A DNA stretch of 64,000 nucleotides. Origin: Cannabis sativa. Taxonomy: Eukaryota > Streptophyta > Magnoliopsida > Rosales > Cannabaceae. The translations under genes and the position numbers were made by a program. The notes beneath the pieces are model-generated. The model had not been told where the DNA came from. It worked only from the letters and a program-made list of their open reading frames with translations, and made no database searches. Below, piece after piece: positions 21,102 to 33,343 of the stretch (position 1 is the first letter of the stretch; each line of letters opens with the position of its first letter). The stretch spans positions 21,093,280-21,157,279 of the forward strand of contig NC_083605.1 in NCBI RefSeq assembly GCF_029168945.1. Reading direction: 5' to 3'.

Positions 21102-23031
21102 AGCGTTTGATTACCGCTCCAGTGCTAACTCTTTCTTCAGATAAGGAAAATTTTATTGTTTATTGTGATGCCTCGAGACAAGGTCTCGGCTGTGTTCTTA
21201 TGACAGCTAGAAAGGTAATAGCCTATGCTTCTTGGTAGTTAAAGGAGTACAAGCAGAGGTACCCTACTCACGACTTAGAACTCACGGTAGTGGTATTTGT
21301 GTTAAAGATTTGACGGCATTACCTATATGGTGAGAAATGTGAGATATACACTGATCATAAAAGTCTTAAATACTTCTTCACCCAGAGAGACCTGAACATG
21401 AGACAAAGATGCTGGCTAGAGTTGGTGAAGGATTATGATTGTGAGATCCTTTATCACCCTGGTAAAGCCAACGTTGTTGCCAATGCCTTGAGTAGAAAGG
21501 GGCAGAGTCAGATAAATTCTATAAAACAAATCTCCCAGCAGTTGGCAAATGAGATGACCCGAGCTAAAATCGAGTTGGTTGTAGGGCAATTGGCTAATAT
21601 TACCTTGCAATCTACTCCTTTAGAGCGAATTAGAGAAGCACAAATGCAAGATCCAGAATTAGTGACATCCCGAGATAGGGTTTTGGCTGGGAAGACTGGT
21701 GACTTTATAGTGGATGAAATAGGAATGTTACGATTTATGAATCGTGTTTGTGTGCCTATGGATGATGGTATCAAAAGAGAGATTATGAATGAGTCTCATA
21801 CGACTCCTTACTCAGTTCATCCAGGGTCAACGAAGATGTATCAAGACCTCAAGGCCATGTTCTAGTGGCCGGGCATGAAAAAGACATCTCTGAGTATGTT
21901 GCTAAGGGTTTTACGTGTCAGCAAGTGAAGGCTGAACATCAGAGGCCTGCAGGGCTGCTGCAGCCATTGAACATTCCAGAGTGGAAATGGGAAGATATTG
22001 GTATGGACTTCGTGGTAGGTTTCCCTAGAACCACAGGACAGTACGATTCTGTACGGATCATAGTGGACAGGTTTACAAAATCAGCGCACTTCTTACCCGT
22101 TTGGACGAACTTCTCCATTAATCAGTATGCTGAATTGTATATTAGAGAAATTGTTCATCTTCATGGTGTTCCAAAGTCCATCGTTTCGGATAGAGATCAA
22201 AAATTTACATCAAGATTCTGTGAGAGTCTACATCGAGCTATGAGTACTTAGTTAAAGTTTAGCACAACATTTAATCCTCAAACGGATGGACAATCCGAGA
22301 GGACTATTCAGATCTTAGAAGACATGCTACAGGCATATGTGCTTGGCTTTGAAGGATCATGGGTAAAGTACCTTCCCCTGATCGAGTTCTCGTACAACAA
22401 CATCTATCAGGAAACAATCGAGATGCTCCCTTATGAGCTTTTATATGGAAGAAAATGTAGATCACCTATTCACTGGGATGAAGTGGGTGAAAGAAAGTTC
22501 TTGGGTCTCGAGGCTGTTCGGAGAAGAAGTGAGCTAGTTGATAAAATCAGAGCGCGAATGCTCGTGGCTCAAAGCAGACAGAAGAGTTATGCTGATCTAA
22601 AGTGTCAGGATATTAATTTTTAGATCAGGGACATGGTATTTCTCCGAATATCACCAATGAAAGGCATTAAACGCTTTGGTAAGAAAGGAAATCTTTGCCC
22701 GAGGTTCATTGGACCTTTTAAAATCCTCGAGAGGATATGCCAAGTAGCGTACAGGTTGGCTATGTCCCCAGCACTGGCAGCTGTACATGATATGTTCTAT
22801 GTTTCAATGCTTCAGAAGTATGTCTCAGATTCATCCCATATCCTGAGCTATGAAGCATTGGAACTACAGCCAAATTTGTCTTATGAGGAAAAACCGGTGC
22901 AAGTACTTGATAGAAGGGAGAAAGTCCTGAGAAACAAGACAATTGCAGTGGTAAAACTATTATGGAGGAACAGTAAAGTGGAAGAGGCAACCTGGGAACT
23001 CGAGACAGATATGCAACAGAAATATCGGTAG
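21102..23031 (+). pseudogene. Tekay RNase H, integrase and chromodomain, with stop codons
   Basis: RNase H begins FIVYCDASRQGLGCVL. Later pieces are [16 protein letters not shown], an integrase zinc-binding His region ([18 protein letters not shown]), and the catalytic core with MDFVVGFP, VSDRDQKF and a DGQSERT Glu region. After the core come the GKKGNLCPRFIGPFKIL segment and a C-terminal chromodomain-like stretch (VLDRREKVLRNKTIAVVKLL to ATWELETDM). In-frame stops occur near 21863 (a TGG to TAG change before PGM), 22249 and 22621, and the RNase H start has others. The chromodomain identifies a chromovirus; its family role is to direct integration to heterochromatin. Confidence 0.88.
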
Positions 23032-23061
23032 TTGTTTAGGTAAATTTCGGGACGAAATTCT

Positions 23062-23077
23062 ATTAGGAGGGGATAAT
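23062..23077 (+). other. Tekay polypurine tract
   Basis: AGGAGGGGATAA lies immediately before the 3' LTR start; it is the expected plus-strand primer. Just upstream is the sequence TTTCGGGACGAAATT. Confidence 0.75.
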
Positions 23078-25436
23078 TGTAAAAACCTAAGATTACGAAA
23101 TGGATTAGCAAAATTCTAACTAGTTATTTGAGTATTATTGTGGAATTATATTATTATATAATTTAACATATGTGAATTTATATGATTTATGACATGTTAA
23201 GACCCCGTTGATGAGTTAGGGGCAATTTAGTTATTATGACCCGAGAAGGGTAAAATAATAAAATTAATTTATTTTTGTGCTTATGGAACTATATTATTAT
23301 ATAGTATGCATGTGTTTTTCTTTTTCAGGTGTATTCTGACAAGTTGGCGCGGTATAGTCACAACCGGGTATTTTGGGCCAAATTGGGTTCGGACCCAAAA
23401 TACAATTTTGAAGTGAATTATTGGCATTTTATTTTTATATGAGAAATCTGAAAATTATTTGAGTATGTGTTATGTGTGGAATGACTTAAATGCCCTTGTA
23501 TGTTTGAGTATGTGAGAAATGGCCCAAGGGGCAATTTGCTAAATATGTATTTTTGGATTTATTTTCAACAAAAGGCATTATTTGAAAAAAAAAAAAAAAT
23601 GAAAGTTATTTCTGGTTTCTAGAACCTCCAACCCGACCCCTCCCTCTCCCTCTAACCCTATCACAAGTTTTGTGATTTGATGAGAAATTGCTTGAAGTTA
23701 AGTTTGGATTTTGGTGTGCTTGTGCTTGATTCTTGCTTGAGGCTTGAGGTAGTTTATCAACTCTGAAACTTTGATATTTGTAGCTGAAATCTATGTTGAA
23801 TTTTATGTTTTGAGTCTTGAATACTCTTGAAATGCATGTGGTTGATAATTGAGTTGTTCTAGTTGATGTGAGCATGATTTGTGTTGGAGCTTTTTGGGTT
23901 TTGTTTTAGATTGAGATTAGAGAGAATTTTAGGAATTTTAGTAGTGTTTATATTCTGTTTATTGGCTCTGAAATTAATTGCCTAATACATGAGTTCTTGA
24001 CTTGCTCATGTCAATATATTTGAAGGTGGAATTGGTTGGAATTTAGCACAATGATGGTTTTATGCTTTTTAATATGAGTTTTGAGAGTTTTATTGTTAGA
24101 TTTGATGCATGAAATATGTATTTTAACTCTCTAATATTTATTTGCAACTCTACTTTGTGATTATAGAGTTTAATTAAGTTTTTGATTGGTTTTGGTGTGT
24201 TTAAACATGGAGGTTTATTGCTGGTTTTTTGGATTTTCTGGGTTATGAACCTAGGGGCCACGGCCTAGATTTTGGGCGCCGCGGCCCGCCTCTCTATGGG
24301 AGCTTGGGATTTGGTTCCAGGTGTCGCAGCCCCATGTGGGGAGCTTCACGGCCCGCCCTCTTGTTTTTGGGCTAATTCGAATACAAACTTCAAATACTCA
24401 TAATTTTTTAAACCGGACTTTGAATTGGGAGTTGTATGTACCGTTGGAAAGCTCCTTCCGAGCTTTATGTGAATATCTATTTTTTATGCCAAGTATGTAT
24501 TTTATAAATGTAGAGTTAGGGATTAACCCTATATGTGTGAATCCTAAAATTTGTGACTAGGACTATCGGCACTTGGTGAGGAGCACCGTGGGATTTGGAA
24601 TCTCTACTATTGCGGGACATCACGTAAGAAAGTAGCTAGCACGTAGAATTTGCACGGTGGCGCTTGTATTGGAAATGATATGTATGAGCAATTGGTAACT
24701 GAGAATAGGGTGATTACCCTAGCATGAGCGGTTTAACAGCCTAGGGTTATTACCTTAGTGATATATGATGTGTATTTTCTATGCCATGTTAATTATATGA
24801 GTATGTTAAAATTTAGGGTTATGTGTTCAAGGCATAACCAGGTTGGACTTGGTAACTAGAACCGAGATGAACCATTCTAAGGCCTTATTGTATTTAGACG
24901 TGTGAGCGTAACGCGTAGGTCTATGCCACATAGACATAAATATGCGTGTGATTGTAACACGTAGGTCTGTGTCATACAGATAAATATTAAATGGCATTAT
25001 TACTATGTGATGAGTTAATTATAGTTATTGATATATTGTACTGTCTTGTTCGGCTTGGCTCACGGGTGCTCTACTGTGCAGGAAAGGATAAATCTGTCTC
25101 TGATCAGCCATGAGTGTAGGAGCTGGACGGTGTATGTACATGTTTAGGCCACACTAGACGAAGCGTGTTGGGATCTACCAGCGATGATTTTTGTGACTTT
25201 GTTTTGCCGCTTACGTTGGGTATTGGAAACAGACTTGTAGTATTTTGCAAATCATTTTTTTGGATCCCAAGACATGTAACTTTTGTTTGTTGTAAAGTTA
25301 AAATTATTACAAGTTTATTCTCATTCCGTTTTCATTTAAAGTTTAATTTCTGCACTTATTTTATTAGTATTCCCATCTAGGGGATTGGGGTTTCAAAATT
25401 ATCTTGGGTAATGTGCCTAATAGTTAGGACGTTACA
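23078..25436 (+). repeat. Tekay 3' LTR (about 2.36 kb)
   Basis: It starts TGTAAAAACCTAAG after the purine tract and ends GACGTTACA at 25436. It contains a GC-rich patch with GGCGCCGCGGCCCGCC and related pieces (24252-24362) in otherwise AT-rich DNA. ORFs inside (minus 23606-23875, plus 24321-24560, plus 25165-25380) show no recognisable protein. The 5' partner LTR is not in the window. Confidence 0.8.
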
Positions 25437-25546
25437 CTACCCTGCACGCTTAACCTCGTGCCCACGTCTGCCCACACCCATGTACACCCACACTCACGTC
25501 CGCCCACAACGTTGATGCCCACAACCTCAACACTCCCCCCATCTAC
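25437..25546 (+). repeat. Tat-like 5' LTR, left visible piece
   Basis: The C-rich sequence with repeated GCCCAC units aligns with 60493-60555 of the 3' LTR (shared GATGCCC, CCTCAACA and CCCATC). It is bounded on the left by the Tekay 3' LTR and on the right by the solo Angela LTR with target duplication TCTAC (25542-25546). Confidence 0.78.
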
Positions 25547-26891
25547 TGTTGGGTTTTGTGCCCTAAATAAAACCTATTTCCATATAATCAGATTTACAAA
25601 TTAATAAAGAACATATTTCGCATTTTATGTTGCATGGTTCACATGATTTATTTCATGATTATGTTTAATGTATAAATTCTATTAAGTCCAGAACATTTGT
25701 ATTTGTTCATGATTATAGTGTCGTCAGCACAATGGAATATAATCATGATTATATGTTCAAAAGTTTAATTCCCATGATTTGTCAGTTCATTGGATTTAGA
25801 CCGACATGATAATCAGCGATAAGGTATACTTACACCTTAGATAAGTGTTATGTCCTTTCTAGGGCATTGGCAAAGTTTACCAGTATTGGATGTATGGAGT
25901 ATACATTGGAAGGGAACGATATTGATCTTATATAAGATATCATAAACTTACCGGTATATCCTTCTAAGTCAATATCAATGGTTGATCTTAGGTCTATGGA
26001 TCTTAATCCTGATATGGTTAGGTTCAACTTAGTTTTATTATTTATGTTCTTTGACTTGTTCGTGGAAGCTAACTTTTGGGTCTGGTGGATACTTACATCT
26101 TGGGAATATGGTAGTTCAATTGAGTGGAAACGCTAAACATAGATATGGAATCTATAGCTTCTATAAGTTTTTAGAAGTGAAACGATGATTTCCTTCGATC
26201 TTGGCTGAATAGAGATAAATGATTGAGGCCTCATTTCAGTAATTATATTAGTTTACTAAAATATCATTTATAGGTTGCTAAGTGTTTTAAGGATAAAATA
26301 CATTGAAGGGTAGAACGGTAAATTTGTCTTTGTTCAGTGTAGATCATCTATAGAGGATCCTTGACTATTAGGATTGTAATAATGGATAATCATAATGTAC
26401 CTATATCGTGGTACATATAGAGCATTCTATATAACTGAGAGTGTATTTAATTCTAAATCTATAGTGGAGCAAGGCAAAATTAATAAGTTGAGAATTTACT
26501 TGGTGAATTCTGATCTACTTATTGAAAACTGGGTTATATAGGCCCATAGTCCCCTCGCTAGTTGAGATAATACTGCTTGCAGATTCAATCAATTGATTTT
26601 AATTAATCAATTATAATTCTAAAATTAGACTATGTCTTATTTATGAATTTTCACTAAGCAAGGGGTTAATTGTGATGAAAAGAGGTTTTGGGGTCAATTT
26701 GTTAATTAAGAGACTTTGTATGGTCTAATTAATAAATTACATAAATGATAATTTTATTTAGTAATTAATTATAATTAATAAATAAATAGTTTTGGCATTT
26801 ATAAGGTTGAATTGGAAAATATGGTATTATTGAAAAGAATAATAAGTGGTTGAAATAAAGTGGCAAAAATCTAACTAGAGATTGGTCAACT

Positions 26892-28787
26892 TATTGGGTT
26901 TTATGCCCTAAATAAAACTCATTTCAATATAATCAGATTTACTTATTAATATAGATCAGAAATAACATTTAATGTTGCATGGTTCACATGATTTATTTCA
27001 TGATTATATGTACATAATGTATAAATTCATCTGAAACCCTTTTCACATACTTGATCCTGTTTATTGTGCCGTCAACACATTGGAAAGTAAACATGACTAT
27101 GTGAATAAAGTTTCCTAGATTTATCAGACATAGGGTTTTACTGATATGATAATCTACAACAGAGTTTACTTGCATTTGGAGAAGTGCTATGTTCTTTCCA
27201 GAGCATTGGTTAAAGTAAAGCTCAGGTTGGATGCATGGAGTATGCATCGGAAGGGACCGATATTGAACTTTGACTTAGATTTATTAAACTTACCGTAATA
27301 TCTATTCAAGTCAATATCGCCTAGTTGATCCTAGATCAAATGATCTTAATCCTGATATAATTAGGCTCGATCTCGAGAGGCTATTCGTGTTCTTTCATTT
27401 GTTAGTTAAGCCTACTTTTAGGTCAGGGTGATACGTACATTTTGGGAACACGGTAGTGCAATTGAGTGGGAGCGCTAACATAAACATGGAATCTATAGCT
27501 TCTATCTGGCGAATAGTAAGCAAAGGATGATCTCCTTAGAGCTTGACCAAACGAACATAAATGGTGGAGTACTCATTTCACATAAGCTGAAATATCATTT
27601 ATACGGGGTCAAGTGTTTTAAGGAATAAATACATTGTAAGGTGTAACGGTAATTTAATCCCTTTACAGTGTAGATCATTCATATAGAGGATCAGTGATCA
27701 AATTAGGATTATAACAATGGATAACTGATGATGCGTCTATATGGTGGAACATATAGAGCATTCTATTATACTGAGAGTGCAATTCTAAGTTCTATGCGTG
27801 GATTCAACGAAGCATTAATAAGTTAGTGAATTTTAGTAATAAATTCTTGATCTACTTATTGGAAGCTCGGTTATATAGACCCATGGTCCCCGCACTAGTT
27901 GAGATAATATTGCTTGTAAGACTCATGTAATTGGTTTTTATTAATCAATTATAATTCTCAAATTAGACTATGTCTATTTGTGAATTTTTCACTAAGTAAG
28001 GGCGAAATTGTAAAGAAAGAGTTTTAGGGGCATATTTGTTAATTATGATACTTTGTATGGTTCAATTAATAAATATGATAAATGACAATATTATTAATAA
28101 TTATTTATAGTTATTAAATATTTAGAATTGGCATTTAAATGGTTGAATTAGAAAATTGGCGTTTTTGAGAAAATCAGATGCATAAAGGTAAAACTGCAAA
28201 ATTGTAAAAAGTGAGGCCCAAATCCACTAGTATAGGGCCGGCCACTTTTGTAGGAAATTTAAACTGATATTTTCATTATTTTAATGCCAAATAATTCAAA
28301 CCTAACCCTAGTGGAATACTATAAATAGATAGTGAAGGCTTCAGGAAATTTACACTTAAATTTCTACACTTCTAATTCAGAAAAAAACTGAGCCTCTCTC
28401 TCTCCCTATCTTTGGCCGAACCCACTTTCTCTTTCTTCTTCCTTCAATTTCAAAAATCTTAGTGTGAGAGTAGTGCCCACACACAGCAAGTGATACCTCA
28501 ATCATAGTGAGGAAGATCGTGAAGAAAGACTTTCAGCAAGAAGGTGGTTTCAGCATCAAAGATTCAGAGAAAGAGATCCAGGTTCAGATATTGATAATGC
28601 TCTGCTACAGAAAGGAATCAAGGGCTAGATATCTGAACGGAAGGAGTCATTATATTCCGCTGCACCCAATGTAAGGTTTCCTAAACTTTATATGTGTTTA
28701 TTTCATCGTTTTAGAAAGTTCATATTTAGGGTGTTAATCAACATACTTGTGAGTAGATCTAAGATCCTGGTAAAATAACTTCCAACA
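26892..28787 (+). repeat. 5' LTR of Angela copy B
   Basis: It starts TATTGGGTTTTATGCCC (TG mutated to TA) and ends TTCCAACA, followed directly by the primer site. The 84-codon minus-strand frame at 26993-27247 is repeated exactly in the 3' LTR and is an LTR reading without homology. Confidence 0.94.
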
Positions 28788-28789
28788 AC

Positions 28790-28803
28790 TGGTATCAGAG
28801 CCA
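28790..28803 (+). other. Primer-binding site, Angela copy B
   Basis: TGGTATCAGAGCCA lies two bases after the LTR end and is complementary to initiator methionine tRNA. Confidence 0.9.
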
Positions 28804-28804
28804 T

Positions 28805-31800
28805 GATAATTGATTTACTTGCAAGAAATTTGGACTTTGAAACGATTGTTTGTTTGTTTTTGGATGGTATCATGTTGTATTGAGTGTTATTTGATGATTG
28901 ATTGGTGTTTGTGAATTTTCGTGAAAAATAATTGAATATCTGTTTCTAAAATTATTTTTATTGGATAGTATGGAAAAAAATAAGCAAGTTACTTTTTTAG
29001 AGAACTCAATTTCGATTTAATTTGAATTAGTTATGATTTTTCGAAGATTCGAAAAAATCGGAGTTGTGTTGAAATTTTCCTGCGATCGCGAAAACTGTCC
29101 GTACAGCTCACAATTTTTTCGTTTTTCTTCGATTTTTCATGCTTTTTCATGGAATTAACTTCCGATTTTTTGTGTAGTTCTATATTTATACTATTACTAT
29201 TCCTAATTCAATTCTAATTATCATTATGAATTAATTTAATATTTTTTAAATTTAATTCAAGATATTAGTGTAATTTGAATTTAAAATAGTTAGTATCTAT
29301 CTTTTTTGCTTAATTATCTATTTTATTTTTAAATTTGATTATATATTATCTTATTTTTAAATTTAAGATCAGATTTTAAATTTTTAAATTAATTTTTTTT
29401 TAAATAATTTGACCTTATTTAAATTTTAAATAAGATAACTATAATCATGTAATTTTAAAAAGATGTAAGATATTTTGCTAACTTTTAAATTTTGTTATTT
29501 TATTTATTTAAATTACATTAAAAATCTGAAAAAGATATTCATTTATCTTTTTTAATTTTTTATTTAATTTTTATTTATAAAATAACATTTAAATTTTAAA
29601 AGTAGTTAACAAATTTTTGAAATGATATTTAGGTTGGTTGAAACCTAATTTTTCAAAATTGTTGGTTTAATTTTACATTTATTTTTTTTAATTTTCGAAA
29701 TTTCTTTTATTTTATTTTAAATTATTGAAAATAATTTTTTTTTTAATTAATTAAATTTTTTCGAAATTATTTATTTAAAATTAAATAAATCCTACATCCA
29801 ACTATCCAACTAACCTTGTTGCAGGAGTATGTGTTTTAGCTTGTTTGTAAGTTTTCAAAACCTATTATTACTTGATTGCAAATAGCCATGGTTACTTTTT
29901 GCCAGATCTAATGATCTAATGGCTCCCTTGGTCAAGATAATAATTTATAACAGGTATATTTACAAACTTCTTTCATCTGTGTATGACCTAGCAACATGAT
30001 AGGACCCATCCAAAGTGTGCCTGTGTGAGCCTACGTGTTTAATTTTATTATAGATGCATATAGGTTGTTGTTGCTAAAATAAATTATCATAGTTCTTGAT
30101 AGATTTTATTTAGGCCCATTTAGTTTTTGGGTCTATTCAATTAATAACAGTTGTTCATTTTAAGGTTAAATTCCTCTCTTTTGGGCCTTGTGTGAGAGTT
30201 GGGAGCCATAGAAGTGGGTACGACATACTGAACCCAGCACCCCCTCACATGAACCACCCCAATTGTGAAGGCTCATTTGCCTGATTTGAATAACTGTACT
30301 AGGTTAATTAAACTAGTTTAACCTAATAAATTTGATTAGCAACATAATTAATTTCATTTATTTTGAAATTAATTTAAGAAAATTATAGTTTAAAGAATTT
30401 TTTATTCTAAGCTAAACTATATGTATTTTCTTGTATTTAATTAAATATAGAATTATAACCATCTAGATTCTTTCTGGAGCCTAATTTAAATTTTTCATTA
30501 AATATTCCTATTTAAGTTGATATTTAGTTATCTACAACTAACCAACTTAAATCTGAATATCTTTTGGATTTAAAATTTCAAAATAAAGTTGAGGAATTTT
30601 AGGCATTGGTTATTAAGATTCTTTAGATATTTTTTTTTGAGTTAATATCTTTTCGAATATTAACTTAAAATGAAATATTTTTGAATTAAGTGGTTACAAC
30701 TTAATTTTTGATATTTAATTAAATTTAAATTTGAAAATATTTAAGTTCTAGATTTTTTCTAATACAACTTAAATCAGATATTTTTTCAAATTTTGTGGAA
30801 AAGATACTTAGTCAAATAAGATATTTTCTAGATAATTATTTCTAGACTACTTCTTATTTCTAATATTAAATAGGAAAATATTATACATTGTGAAATTAAT
30901 TATTTATATAATTAATTTTGGTACAATTTATTTTAAGTATATTTCTCCTAGTATTAAACTAGAGATTAATAATTAAGCCTTCTCTACACTTAATTATTTA
31001 TTTCTTGAATTTAATACATTTAATTAATTTGAAAATTAAATATCTAAGTTGATTTTCATCATGATACTTAAATATTTCTTTTTCATGACACTTAATTAAA
31101 TAGAAAATTATTTTTAGTTGAAATTTATTTTTTCAACTAAATTTAAATAATTTTCAAAATATATTTTTTTTTATTTTATTAATCAAATTTCGAAATTGCA
31201 TTTCTTAAATGCTGGAATTTCGAATTTTATTTGAAAAATAGATTAAAGTTGTAAATTATTTATTTTAATTTTGGACCAACTTAAATCAATGATTTTTTCA
31301 TTTAATGATTAATTAAAATAAATGAAGTAAAATATATTTTTCTTTATTTTATTAATCAATTTTCGAAATTGCATTTCATAATGCAAGATGATTTTGAATT
31401 TATCTTGAAAAATAGATTAAGTTGTAAATTAATTATTTATTTTAATTAATTCTTGGATCAACTTAAATCAATGATTTTTTCATTTATTGATTAATTTAAA
31501 ATAAATTGAATTAAAGTATATTATTAGAAATTGAATTAATTAGTCAAAGGAAAATCTAGATAGATGATATTTTTGCTTGAAGTATTTTTCTAGTGTATTT
31601 AATTAAATAGAAAATTAATATTTAAGTTGATTTTCATCATCATACTAAAATATTTGAAATTTTTCTTATATATTTAATTAAATAGGAAAATTAGATTTTT
31701 TTGTTGTAAATTAATTTTATTAATTAATTTTGGGCCAACATTAAATTAGAATAATTTTTCCAGGATTAATTTTTTATTTTAACATGCATTTTCGAAAATT

Positions 31801-33343
31801 GTGTCCTAGAATACTTTAATTTTTCGAAATGCAATATATATTTATAGAAAATTAAATTTGAGTTGTAAATTAATTTAAATTAATTTTGTAACAACTTAAA
31901 TTGAATATTTTTCTAAATATTTATTGGAAATTATTACTAAGATGGAAATAATTCATGTTATTTTCATATCCATCTAAGTAAAATATATAAATATTAAATT
32001 AAAATTTATATTTAGAGTTTTTCATTCTAAATTGGAAATTTTAAATAAATATATATTTAAAATAAATAAATTAAATAAAGAGAATCAAAGAAAATACAAC
32101 TCACTTTAAATAATGAGCTTGATTATTATTAAGATATTCGATCTCCATAGTTGGTCTTAAAAAAGTTAAATGTTTTCAATATAACCTCGAGACGCTAGAC
32201 TTCGTCCCCCTATGGATGGTTATTCGTTGAACGCATTTAACACCGTAAGATTTCATTTGATAAGTGTTTTGTGAGTTTTCCTCTCTATTTAGACTCCCCC
32301 TACGGTGACTACTTAGAGATAAACTCATAAAACATGAAACAATGGTGGAAGCTCATAAAATAAGAATAACCTTGACTCTCGTCTACCGGGACAACGTTGG
32401 ATTCTTATTTTGATCGAATAAAAGGTTGCTAGAATGGTTTCTATTTTAGATGAGCTGGCAACTCTATTCAATAAATGATACTTTGACTCTCGCCTACCGG
32501 GACACTGTATCAGTTTGTTGAAAACCTTGGAAATTATTTAGGATTGTATGTTTTAGTATTTTCACTAGTCATTCCTACTTGCTATATGTTTATAATTTCT
32601 GAATTGTGTATGAATTTATATTGAACCATGTTATTTTCTGTTATTAAGTTGTAGTTTAATTTCGAATCTTCATTGTTGGTCTAACATGTTTGTTTTTCTA
32701 ATGAGATAAAGCCCTAATGGATTTTCACCATTAGACATACATAATAGTGTAAGATCTCGAAAGATAAATATTGTATATGCAACATCTAGCTGTTCATCAA
32801 TTGATGAGACCTTAGACTAGTATTTCTACAATATGAAACAAGAAGATTACATAAATAAGATTACTCTGTCTTTCGCTAATCGAAGCATCGTTGGATTCTT
32901 ATTTATAAACAAAATTATCCTAATTCCTCTTAGCTTATTCATTTCGAATTAGCTTCAAAACATATCATTGGATGAATGGTCTATAAATCATTTCATGTCA
33001 TTCTATATTTTCTCTTAAGAAATTAAATGACCCATATGATTATAATCCCGAAATTCTATTCCCAATTGATATAAATCCTCAATCTTAGAAATCTCCTACT
33101 TGTATGGGCAAATCTGACTTAGAGTTTGTATTAGTAGTGTTGGTCCAAGATAGCATTACTCATTCCAGGAAGCAATACAGTTACACTTTCCAAGTGTTCA
33201 ATATCCATCTTCTATTAATGGATTCAAACTGTATGGAATATGAGTTAGGAATTCTGTGACCAGGATCCACTTGCAGTATTCTAAGAACTGTTTGATGTAA
33301 CTAAACCTAAGTCATCAAAAGACACTACCACATTTTTTTTAAT
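28805..33343 (+). other. AT-rich leader and unrecognisable gag region of Angela copy B
   Basis: There is no gene here. The leader is strongly T-rich on this strand. It contains the conserved block of about 115 bases (30172-30287), a local duplication of period about 173 bases (around 31150-31510), and the motif array (32197-32503). From about 32640 to 33343 the former gag and protease would be expected; I could not read them with confidence. Confidence 0.7.
32197..32503 (+). repeat. Four-copy leader motif array (copy B)
   Basis: Copies lie at 32197-32219 (AGACTTCGTCCCCCTATGG), 32291-32310 (AGACTCCCCCTACGGTGACT), 32372-32392 (CTTGACTCTCGTCTACCGGG) and 32483-32503 (TTGACTCTCGCCTACCGGGA). Spacings are 94, 82 and 111 bases. 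The motifs stand out against AT-rich surroundings and are retained in three element copies. Confidence 0.78.

Larger units (their letters stand above)
17975..25436 (+). mobile_element. Tekay/Del-type chromovirus, 5' part missing, with solo LTR inside
   Basis: This + strand gypsy element resumes at the end of protease, continues through RT (to 19217), RNase H, integrase and chromodomain (21102-23031), a polypurine tract and a 3' LTR (23078-25436). Its 5' LTR, gag and most of protease lie beyond the Athila insertion, left of the window or deleted. A solo Angela LTR interrupts RNase H at 19218-21096. It ends inside the 5' LTR of the Tat-like element; the 3' side of its target duplication would be CTACC (25437-25441). 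Confidence 0.88.

Noticed and set aside
26993..27247. 84-codon minus-strand frame, identical at 35355-35609
   Set aside because: Identity simply reflects the two LTRs of one young element; it is antisense to the element and similar LTRs do not keep it.
28790..28803. tRNA-like sequences near LTR ends (also 7693-7709, 16733-16754, 38173-38190, 50532)
   Set aside because: They are only 12-22 bases complementary to tRNA 3' ends, in the expected primer-site position; no cloverleaf exists.
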